Shown: positions 34,901 through 46,900 of the stretch, in pieces
Numbering within the stretch: the first letter of the stretch is position 1
How the letters are laid out: every line of letters starts with the position of its first letter
Origin: Gari tellinella
Lineage: Eukaryota > Mollusca > Bivalvia > Cardiida > Psammobiidae
Length of the DNA stretch: 64,000 nt
NCBI GenBank assembly: GCA_922989275.2
Contig: OV277857.1
Location: forward strand, 682,001-746,000
Direction of reading: 5' to 3'
Program-made: the position numbers and the translations under genes
The notes under the pieces: generated by a model
Database searches by the model: none
What the model saw: only the letters and a program-made list of their open reading frames with translations
What the model was told of the DNA's origin: nothing

Positions 34901-37900
34901 GGAGCCAAGTGAGCACCGAGTCACGGTATGGAATAAATGAACTCTTCCCTGCTTTACTGATATTGCCTTTCTCTGATACTTCAGCTGAAATATATCAAAA
35001 TGCCATTCTAACACACCTCGCCCACACCCCTATATAAGCGAAGAAGGGTCGTCTCAGTGTACGAATTTTCAGTAGAACACTCACGCGCTAAACGTTCTAA
35101 CGTGACGTCATTTGGCTTCAAAAGTGCGTACGCAAAGAAATGTAGCGCCGTTGCTTCGGTGCAAATTTCGGTTAAATTATGTGTTAGAATCGAAATAAAA
35201 AATTCATACCAGTGTTCTATCTAACAATCGAACACTGGTAGTCGTTGAGATGCTTGTAATTAAATCACTCGGCCTAAAGGCCTCGTGATTAAATTACTAC
35301 GCATATCAACTCCTACCAGTGTTCGATTGCACGATAGAACACTGGTATGAATTTTTTATTTCTTAATTAACAATAGAAACATGAAGATATTTAACCCATT
35401 ACCCCATAGACTGTTTCTTGTTTTGAAGACAGGTGACCACTTAAAACAGGTTGAATGTAAAGCAGAATGCACCTACAGGTACATTCTGCTTTACTTTCAG
35501 CCTGCTTTAAGTGCTCAAAACTAGAAACAGTCTGTACAGTAAAGGGTTAAGCGTGAACATCTTTAACCCTTAGTGTTGACACAAGATGAAACAGCACAAT
35601 CTAGTTTACCAAAAAAAAGCACATATTAAAAAGTCCAAATTAGGTCAAGGTCAAAATCAAGGTTGGGTGATATTGGTGGACTTGGAATGGTCCAAGGCAA
35701 CAACTGTATAAGTATCTAAGCATTTGAGTAAGCTGTAAAATCTAGTTAACCTTGTCATGGACAGACAGAAGGATGCATGGATAGATGGACAGGACAATCA
35801 TTATAAGCTTCAGCATCTATAAATGTCAGGGGCATAAACTTACCCAGCAGTAAAGGAAAACATACACTTTTCAGAGAGGAAATAGGACAAATTCTCATCC
35901 CCCAAAGGTCCATAAGTAAGTGTGGTATTTTACCTAGCTGTTTGATGACTGTTCCCAGTGATACTAGAGACTTGTTGATGCTGCCTCCCTCCCTCAGACG
36001 TACACCAGTCGCTCCTGTCGCAGTGGCTCGCTCACTACAAAAACAACAACTTATTTGTGATTTTTTTTTAAAAAACAAAAAAAAAATTAAGATATATGGT
36101 AATACATGTACCTCCCTTCAGTGAAATTTAAATATATGTAATTGTTGGTCTTTAACCCATTATACCCAATAGCATGATTCTACTTTTGAAGACATGTGTC
36201 CACTTAAAGCAGGTTGAAAGTAAAGCAGAATGGGCCTTAAGGCGCATTATGCTTTACTTTCAGCCTGCTTTAAGCAACCATCTGCTGAGATATACAGAAT
36301 ATTTCTTACAGAGTATAATCATGACTGTATAAATTGGAACTATTTTCTTCAATGCATGGATAAATTAATGGCATAAAAAGGCATATTTATGGGGTAATAG
36401 GTTAACTCTTTCCTCCCTAAAACCTAAAATTGACAATTCCAGTTTCGATTTTTGTCTAGTCCATTTTTGGCTTTTAAGAGTTGTTTTTGTCAATTTTGGC
36501 ATTACTGACAAACAGTGAAGACCCTGATCAGAGGGCTCCTATCGGAGTCCTCTGATCTGGGCCTTCACTGCTTGCACAGGACAAGTGTACTATTCACATG
36601 TACACTGTTTGAAAAGACGCCTATATGAGGGACTAGGGTTCAAAGGGTTAAAGAGACTGACAACCAGATTTGGCCTAACTTGTTTTTGTTAATGAATGTC
36701 AGGCCCCTATGTATACATGTTAACATTTGTTTAGGTACATGACTATACCGTATTTTCTCGCGTATAAGACGGGGTTTTTTCCTTCAAATTCTCGATCTGA
36801 AGTGGGGGGCTCGTCTTATAAGAGAGTCAAAGAATTTCCTAACTTTTTTCCCTATCATTTCAGGTCAAAAGAAGAATCTGAAAAGATCGTGACCAATTGT
36901 TTTACCAGAGTACATAATCATATGTTATTCTGTATTTAAAATAAAGACAGAGAATAAACATTGATAAAGTACGTTTAGTTTGCTTTTTGATTAACAACTC
37001 ACCACAATTCCCCCTTAAAATTGCCGAAAATCCAGGTAAGACTGTCTATAAACTTCAAAACAATGTGTAAAGTGCCCGCCATATTTAATCAACATCCGGC
37101 GTATTCATATGGCTGACCTCAGTATATAGTGATTGAAGTCTTTCTCCTACTAGATTTACGTATTATTTGTTTTCATTAATAAAAGGAAATATAAATTACC
37201 ATACAGGCCTTGGTGTTAAAGAGAGCTATTTAAATTGTCCATGCGCTTTCTTCATCAAGATTTTAGCAGCAGAACAATATGCCTCTCAGTCTGGCAATCA
37301 ACGTATTACGCAACACTGATCACTGGCCCAAACCTTGTGTTGACTCTTTATATGACACGCTGGGCTGTTAACGGATTATACTCAACACACTTTGCCAGTA
37401 CACAGGAATGCCTTTGATTGCTAGTTTATCTAGCTGCGACTGCTTATCAGTTGAAATTGGGCTTCGATCCGTGATTAACTCTATCCACTGTTCGAAGTTT
37501 TTTTTTCAAAGTCAGGATCTACACTTAAATTTCATAATCTTTTGTACACGCACACTATTCTTTCATTAAGGTCAGAAAGGTATTTTAAATCAGTAAATTT
37601 CATAATTAATGAGTGTAATCAAGCAGTCAAGAAAACTAGTGACATGGAAGCTAAGTCTTACTGTATAAACACTCAATTATGTCATTATTCTGTAACACTT
37701 GTACAATGCTTTTCATGAAATGAAGGCGGAACTTATTTTGATTGACATCTTAACACTGATCCAGACGTTTGCCGAGAATGGCACTCGGTTGTAGTTACTT
37801 TTTATTGTGTGTTTGAAATATTCAGAATCATGCCCGTATATTATTGATTGTAAATCTTAATAAGTGTTACTAATATTTAAATTAAAATCTACGAGGGTAT

Positions 37901-40900
37901 TTTAGTATTTTAATTAAAAATATCTACGAACTTGTTCTTACTCTGAATATGCGAAGCTTTAAATGTAAATAAAGTACACCCAGAACAAAACAATGGTGGG
38001 TGTTGAAGAGCGCCGTTAGCGAGTAAAAAAATGTTTTAATTGCTGAACATTTGCAAGTAAGTAAATCTATTGAACACAGCTAGGAGAATCATAAAGTAGT
38101 CTGCCTAGATTTTACAGACCCGTTTATGGAAGCATTATTTAAGCTACGCTGTTAAATAGACATGGGTAATTCAATGGAAAAATAAAACTTCGAAGATCGT
38201 CACGAAAAAAAAATTCTCGGACCGGCCACGATTTTTCCACCCGTCTTATAAGAGGGTCAAAGCAAAATCCAAGCATTGTCTCCTCAAAGTAGGGGGCCCG
38301 TCTTATACGCGGATCGACTTATACGCGAGAAAATACGGTATATTTTCTTAAGTGAATGAATAAACTGAAGGAGTAAAAGGCATATTTATAGGGTAATAGG
38401 TCAAAAACTGTTTCCAAATATTATATGTGAATATTGTGTTTTGTGATGTAGATTATTGTATTTTCAACTACCTACCTGCCAGCAAGATCTACAAGATGTA
38501 TTTTACTGGTTTTCTCACTGGGTATACCATCTCTGATAGTTGCCTGCAATAGAGAAAATAAAGAAATAATTATACATACAGTAAAACTTTAACCCTTTCC
38601 CCCATAGAAGTGACTTTTAGCGTATTTAATTTATTCCTCCGCTGAAGAAAATAGTTCCAGTTTATACCCTCATGAACAATTACCATAACAAATATTTTTA
38701 TATAACCTAGTAGATGGTAGTTTAAAGCAGGCTGAAAGTAAACAGAATGTGCCTTAATGTGAGCTATAGTCGTGAGTGGCAGGCTAAGGGTTAATAATGA
38801 GCCTGATTTAGTAGTTGTAATATGGAAGTTTTACTGTATATTCATCTACATGTATTGTTTATATATTTTTATAATGACCATTCTTAGAGAAGTCTATGTA
38901 TACTAAGTAATCAAGGCTACAGATAAGAGCCAGTAAGCTAAAAGTATTAAATATTTTCCCCTCAAGCCTTTATTGTTATTATTAGGCTTGTGTCAGAACA
39001 ATAATTCTAATGAATAGTCACATACAAAGTTTTGTTGAGACATTTGTGGAAACATAATAGTATTTGAAATACTCACTATGCAGGGCTCTAGGTATTGATA
39101 CAATTACAGCCAAATTTAAATTCAGCCTCACTGCTCAAAGTTCGTTTCACTCCGCTACATGTACAACATTTCTGTGTTTGATTGGAATAAATTTCTTCAA
39201 ATACAAAAGCAGACAAGCAATTCCACTAAAATGCCCATTTTTGACAATAAATATGGAAAAGTTCTTTAGTCTCTGGGGCAATCTTGCTGATTATCGAACT
39301 TGACCAAGATGTTTTGGTCATATACATGCTGACCAAGTTTCAAAAGATTGGAATCAATTTCTTTGAGTAAGACAGCAGACAAGTGAAAGTTCATGGATGG
39401 ACTGCACCATAACATAATACGTCTCGTCTGAAAACAGACGTACAAAAATTGAATATAAGCTATAAAGAAGGTTAAACTTGCCTGCGTGAATACAACAGTG
39501 AAGATAGCATGAGATCTACTGCTGACATCATTCATATTTGTGGACGCTGTTGTTCTGCAGAAAAAAACAACCCAGAAACTTTATGATAAAAGTAAAAGTC
39601 ATACCATAATGAACAGTTGCAGCATGCTTGTGGAATGTTTATGGTTAGATCCAAGTGGTTTATGGTTAAATCCAAGTGATCCTATTGCCATAAACTTTTA
39701 TCTTATTGTCAGATCTCACAGAATTGATCAGCTTGCCCAATCTCTTGTTAAGTTGATTTGTAATTTTTAATTAAATAAAATATAATAAAAATTGTCTTTT
39801 ATATAAGCACCTATATTGAATACTATTCATTGATCTTCATAAATAAATGATGTAAACAGGAATAACTAGTAATTATATTATCCTTTCCCCCAAAGAAGTG
39901 CCTTGTAGTGCATTCAATTTATTCCTCCACTGAATAAAATAGTTCCACTATATACAGTGATGAACATGTTCCATAAGAAACATTTTCTACATCCTAGCTG
40001 ATGGTAGTTTAAAGCAAGTTGAAAGTAAAGCAGAATGTCCCTTAAGGCGCATTCAGCTTAACTTTTAAACTACTTCTATAAGTGGTCATCTGTCTTCACA
40101 ACTAAAAACAGGCAAAGGGGTAAAGGGTTAACCCATTTCATGCGGGATACACTTTAAGGTGTACCTCTAGGCAAACAGTTTTGATCTCAGATCAGGCCCC
40201 ACATTGTGGGGCCTGATCTGAGATCAAAACTGTTTGCAGCTAATTCAATATTCTATCAGAAACTGCTAAAATCTTTTGCAAATATTTGAGTTATATCCGC
40301 TGCAGACGACATTTTAAAATGGCCGCCAAATATTACCCAGCATACAATGGGTTAAGCAACACTTAGATTTGTCTCTGAACAATCTTGTACAGACCTGACT
40401 GCATTTCCCTTCTGCATCAGCACTTCAATTTCCCCATAGCTGTGAACAATATACTTTGAAAGACCTGAAAAGTAAAATATTCTGTGTTAACCCTTTACTC
40501 AATTTTTATGCATTTAATTAATTGCTCCATGGAAGTGTACAGTTCCATTGTATACAACGAAAAATGTGCAATGTTAGAAACATTTCCTACATTCTATCAG
40601 ACGGTAAATTAACTCTTTGAGCCCTAGTCACGCATATACGCATCATTTGCAAACCTGTGAGAAGTATATTTGTCCTATGCAAACAGTATAGACCCTGATT
40701 AGAGGGCTCCTTAAGGATCAGGGTCTACACTGTTTGTCATTTTGACATAAATTGTAAAAATCAACCTCAAAAAGTCAAACAAGAGCACCGCAAGCCGGGC
40801 ACATTATACGCCCGTCAAATCGATCTTAGAATGTAGTCATACTAAAACCCTATCAAGGTAAAGTGAACAAAAGGGAAAGAACCCTGAAAGTTAGGGGTCA

Positions 40901-43900
40901 TATGCTGTCCAAGTTTCAAAAGGATTGGAATAAATTTGTTTGAGAAAGAGAGCGGACAAACAAAAAAATGCCCGTTTTTGACGATAAAAGGGGCATAACT
41001 CTTGAATGTCAGGGGCAATCTTGCTGGTTATCAAAATTGACCGAGACATTATGGTCATACACATGCTGACCAAGTTTCAAAAGGATTGGAATAAATTTCT
41101 TTGAGTTAAAGAGCGGACAAACTAAGAAATGCCTGTTTTTGACAAAATAAGGGGCATAACTCTTGAATGTCTAAGGCAATCTTGCTGGTTATGGAACATA
41201 ACCAAGACATTATGGTAATACACATGCTGATAAAGTTTCAAAAGGATTGGAATAAATTTGTTTGAGTTAGAGAGAGGACAAACTAAAATATGCCCGTTTT
41301 TTCGAAAAAGGGGCATAACTCTTGAATGTCTGGGGCAATCTTGCTGGTTATTAAACCTGACCCAGACATTATGGTCATACACATGCTGACCAAGTTTCAA
41401 AAGGATTGGAATATATTTGTTTGAGTTAGAGAGCGAACAATCTAAAATATGCCCGTTTTTTTTACAAAAAAAGGGGCATAACTCTTCAATGTCTGGGGCA
41501 ATCCTGCTGGTTATCGAACTTGACCGAGATATTATGGTCATTCACATGCTGACAAAGTTTCAAAAGGATTGAAATAAATTTGTTTGAGTTAGAGAGCGGA
41601 CAAACTAAAATATGCCCGTTTTTGACGAAAAAAGGGGCATAACTCTTGAATGTCTGGGGCAATCCTGCTGGTTATCGAACTTGACCGAGATATCATGGTC
41701 ATACACATGCTGACAAAGTTTCCAAAGGATTAATATAAATTTGTTTGAGTTAGAGAGCGGACAAACTAAAATGCCCGTTTTTGACGAAAAAGGGGCATAA
41801 CTCTTGAATGTCTAGGTCGATCTTGCTGGTTATCGAACTTGACCGAGATATAATGGCCATTCACGTTCTGACCAAGTTTCAAAAGGATTGGACTAAATTT
41901 GTTTGAGTTAGAGAGCGGACATGAAAAAGTTAACGGACGGACAGACGGACGGACGTACGTTCTCACAGTTGGACATTTGTTGGGTATTTTTTTTGTTTAA
42001 AAGTACCCAACAGTACACAAAAATACCCAACAATAACAAAAGGGCAATCACGGAATGAATGGAATCTATTGTTCTCCCTACCCAACAAAGGACCTTTCGT
42101 GCGCTCGGACGGACGTTCTTAGGAGACGGTTGTTGTGGGGTTTTTTGCTATATAAACCCTAACCCTAAAACTAACCCCACATGCGTGATTTTGAACCCCA
42201 CAATACTCTCTTTCAACCCCACAATCACTAACTGGCCAGGTTAATGACCGACACGGACCCCATAAGGTAGCTCCTGTAAGCCCAGACGGACAGCGCCGCG
42301 ACATAATACGTCCCGTCTGAAGACGGGCGTATAAAAATGACTAGACTAAAAGTTGAAAACTAGAATTGTCCATTTGATGTTTAAGGGAGGAAAGGGTTAA
42401 TACAGGCTGAAAGTAAAGCAGAATGTTGAATATAGAAGTTAGATGACGGCCTGTTCATGTTAAATTATCCTCCTCTTATTCATTATAAATTTTCAGTTTT
42501 TGTAACTGCCAAGATTGGCAAACTGAAAGTCACTTAGATAAGACCACCTTGAAGTCCTACCTTGTACATAGGGTCCTTCTTTAGGATGTTCTCTGACCCT
42601 GAGGTTGTGTGTGTCAATTCCAGAACCAGAGGACTTGAGCAAATCACGAACTTTCTCGTTGTAAATCTCTAAATAACTGAGAAACAAGACACACAATAAA
42701 TTAAACAAACAAAACATTATGGACACCGTTCTTAACATTTACAGAACTCAAGATAGAGGGAGTATAAGAAATTTGAAGAATAGAGTTCAATTTTATACAG
42801 TAACGAAGATGAAACAAAAGAAATATTCCAATAACTTAGCAGATGGTAGCTTATAGCAGGCTGACAGTAGAGGAGAATGCACCTTAGGGTGCATTCTGCT
42901 TCACTTTCAACCTGCTTTAACCTATTACCCCATAGCCGCTTTCTAGTTTTGAATACAGGTGACCACTAAAAGCAGGTTGAAAGTAAAGCAGAATGCGCCT
43001 TAAGGCACATTATGCTTTACTTTCAGCCTGCTTTAAGCTACCATCTGCCAGAATATAGAAAATATTTCTTATGATACATATTCATGACTGTATAAAGTGG
43101 AACTATTTTCCTAAGTGGATGAATACATTGAAAGCGTAAAAAGGTGTATTTATGGGTTAATGGGTTAAGTGATCATGTGTCTTCAAAACTAGACCCAGGC
43201 TATAGAGTAATGGGTTTAGCAATATAACATGAATCAGAGTCTTACCAAACTTCAGTTCTGTAACTCGTTGTCTCATCAGTCATTCTGCTGAACAACTCCT
43301 CACATATTCTTGGTATCAATCCTCTGTCATCCTTTAATAAAAGAAACTCTACTCTGATATACAATATTTACAGCATAACCTCCCTTGAAAGATCAAAGAT
43401 TAAGGATTAATGGGGATCTTCTAATCTATTCATTCATAGCTTGTTTCTAGTTTTATATATATAGGTGACCATTTAAAGCAGGTTGAAAGTAAAGCAGAAT
43501 GTGCCTTAAGGCACATTCTGCTTTACTTTCAGCCTGCTTTAAACTACCATCAGCTAGGAAATGACTGTATATAATGCCAATATCTTCTATAGTGGTGGAA
43601 TAAAGGTGTACAAAAACATATTTATAGGGTAATGGATTAATGCAATACAAGGCAAATGCAGAAAGTTCCTTCGGAAACTGTCTGCAGTAAATCTAGTACA
43701 TGTAATATAAGGCAGCTGATTGCTTAAAACAAGAAGAAAGTATAGCAAAAAATCTTCTTTAGGAGCTTTCTACTTTACCTTCACCATGCTATAAGCATAG
43801 GTGTCCGACTCAAAAAAAAATTGTAGTGCTAGATCTATCATATATATGAGAAGGTATATAACTTCACGGTCAGGGCGACCCTGACCGGGACGAATCTATC

Positions 43901-46900
43901 GTACTTTTTTCACTAATCATACAGAACTTCCAGATAAACACGGTTACGGTAGAAAGAGAAATGTTTTTTCTTCACATTGATACCAAATATTACACTGTAT
44001 CTTCTATTTTCAGCGAGTACGAGAGTCCAATTTCTGAAGAAACACCCGTTTTTTCCGAGGTTGGAATACCTATGGCCCGGGTCTCAACTCCACTTCGACA
44101 TTCAAATCTTATCCGCGAGCTGTATCGGCCCGGTTTTCTGCTCTTTGCTTTTAAGAAATGATATATATGGTCCAATTCTGATTCTACTTTTTGCCATTCA
44201 GTTTTGCACCTTTTGGACAAATTACTGAGTGACAAAAAGCAGTTTAGTTAAATTTAATGACAATTACAGCAGGATTTTTATGGTTTAAAAATATTTAATT
44301 AATAATTATTTTAACCCTTTGAACCCTAGTCCCGCATATAGGCGTCATTTGCAAACGGTATACATGTGAAAAGTGCATATGTCCTATGCAAACAGTGAAG
44401 ACCCAGATCAGAGGGCTCCTTAAGGAGCCCTCTGATCAGGGTCTTCACTGTTTGTCATAATGCCAAACATTGACAAAAACAACCCTTAAAAGTCAGAAAT
44501 GGACTAGACAAAAATGGAAACTGGAATTGTCCATTTAAAGTTTCAGGGAGGAAAGAGTTAAGTAATTATTTCTAAACTATTTACTGGTGTTCCCATCATG
44601 GTGTACGTTTTCCCTGAACCAGTCTGACCATAGGCAAACACACAAGCGTTGTAGCCCTCATATCCAGACTGCACAACATCCTCCCCTAGGCACTTGTACA
44701 CCTGTAAAATAGGAATTAAATAACACTGAAATATCTCTGGATTTAACCTTTTTCTCCATAGATAAATGTAAAAATCACTTATACTCAACTTATTTAGATG
44801 ATGGCTGCCTTATGTATAAAGCAAGATGATAGAAATCAGATTTGATTTGATTTTTTTTATTTTACGTCGCTTTCAACAGTATTTCAGTCATGTCGCGACG
44901 TCCAGTAAATTATAGGTGGAGGAAGAGCCCAGAAGTCCTTTATGCACTGTTTCAGGCACAAATCGGCAGCTGGGTAGAACCACCGACCTTCCGCAAGCCA
45001 GCTTGAAGGCTTCCCCACATGAAATATCCGAACGACCCTACTGGGATTCGAACTCACAGCGGTGAGGAGCTTAGTGGTGTAAGATAGAAATCAGAAAGCT
45101 TGTAGAGGGTTACTTTCATTACCATTATATGAATTGATTTAAATGTTTGCCGTGCTTAGTTGAAGGAGAAGGTAGAGTGTCCTTAACCCCATTACCCCAT
45201 AGTCTGTTTCTAGTTTTTAAAACAAGTACATGTAACTACTTATTTAAGCAGGTTGAATTAACTAAGGGCGCATTCAGCTTTACTTTCAGCCTGCTTAAGC
45301 TACTATCTATTAGGATATAGAAAATATTTCTTATGGTATTATTCAAGACTAAATAAAGTTTCTTTATTTTTTTCATAGGAGGAATAAATTAGAGGCGTAA
45401 AAATGTATATTTATGGGGTAATGGGGTAAGGGGCTTCTCTGAATGCTGAATATCTACAACCTGCTTCAAAATATTCATATTCTACTGAGGAAAATAGTTC
45501 CAGCTTACACAGTCATGAATATGGATCATAAGAAATAGTTTCTATATTCAAGCCTATGGTAGCTTAAAGCAGGCTGAAATTAAAGCAGAATGCGCCTTAA
45601 GGCGCATTCTGCTTTGATTTCAACCTGCTTTAAGTGGTCACATGTCTTCAAAACTAGAACCAGGCTATGTGGGAATGGTATAAAACACTGCTGACTGGAA
45701 GGTAACGTTACTCACGGTCTCTTGGTCATGGTATCTTTCTTTGTCTTCTCTGTCTACAGTCCAGAAGGAGAAATCAAAGGTGAAGTTTTTTGTCCTCATA
45801 GCATCTCTAGCAGCGTCAGGCACCCCTGTAGATGCCTCACCAATCTGCGAATACAACCATGAAATAAATACTGCCAACATTCATATGGTTATGTTTGGTG
45901 TTAAGCCATTCTGCTTTCACTCAAGACATCAATTAGTAAGTTGGAGTACATTTGAAAAATCCCCCAAATGTCTGTTGTCCGAGTTAGAAATCAAATTGCA
46001 GAGAAAACAGATGTAAGTCTTGCCTCTTCTGGAAATGGCATAGATACGAAATATGCATGTTTTTCAGTTGAAAGCAGGAACCCAGATAAGGAGGAGTAAA
46101 CTGCACAAATCCAACATTTTCTTACTCATTTCAGCACCAAATCCTATGGTGTTACTACTCATTAGAAGCGTCCCTTCAAGACACTTCTAATTAATAGTGA
46201 CACCATGGGGTTTAATGCAGAAATAAAGATTTTAGTGTTTGAAAAACTCCCCTTATTTGGAGCACTGGGAAAGGTATTGGGTGAATGTAAATACAAATGT
46301 ATTGGTTATTAAAATGCAAAGTTTTAATTAGTAGTGATGTTCAGGAATAATCATATATGTACCTACCTTGTTGTTTATTATGGTTGTTTTCTTTTCATGC
46401 ATCTGGATTATAAAATTGCTTCCCATCGAAATCTCCCTGAAATAGGAGTGACTCATGGTTAGAAAATGTGTTTTCTTTACAAGTACAGTTGAGTCTGTAC
46501 TGTGATGACTCCTCAATGGATATATTTCAGTTTGCTTACCCCTTCCTCCAAAGCTTGATACCAGTGTAACGCTTTTGCCGGGGTAACCGAACTCCTAATA
46601 TCTGGGAGTATTGGTATATATGATTTTCCTCAGGACTACTTGTCCAATGATTGAGAAAATAGACACTAAATACAAAGTCTAAATAATAAAAGAAATATCT
46701 ACGATTTTTCTCTAGGCTATTTGCCTTATGATTACATATATGTAGACTAAACTCAAATGAACAGCAATAAACTTAAAACAACACGTTGATCACAAAATGA
46801 AACAATATCTTTGTTCTATTTGCTAGACTCTTAATCTGTCTAGGTCTACAACTCTACATACCACCTGCCTCACTTAGGCCTATCTGCAATATAATCTCTA

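Larger units (their letters stand above)
40782..42333 (+). mobile_element. family G element: CAAGAG start, 160-bp array, GGGCGTATAAAA end
   Basis: Starts CAAGAGCACCGCAAGCCGGG, ends CGTCTGAAGACGGGCGTATA next to A's. The inside is six to seven units of about 160 bp (GGGGCATAACTCTTGAATGT at 40990, 41151, 41311, 41472, 41635, 41792). A GGACGGAC tract near the 3' end holds the 159-bp unit and a second inverted module. Inserted in a family A element with almost no target duplication, like family F. Confidence 0.72.
40611..42400. mobile_element. family A element split by a family G element
   Basis: Left part 40611-40781 and right part 42334-42398 together make one family A copy; the break falls in AAAGTCAAAAATGGACTAG. 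Confidence 0.78.

Noticed and set aside
41122..41966. Several minus-strand open frames with repeated peptides such as [14 protein letters not shown].
   Set aside because: They are translations of the 160-bp array of family G; frames shift and stop between units, so there is no sign of protein selection.
42156..42172. CCCTAACCCTAA as an interstitial telomere repeat.
   Set aside because: Only two units, embedded in a module with repeated AACCCCACA; not enough to claim telomeric origin.
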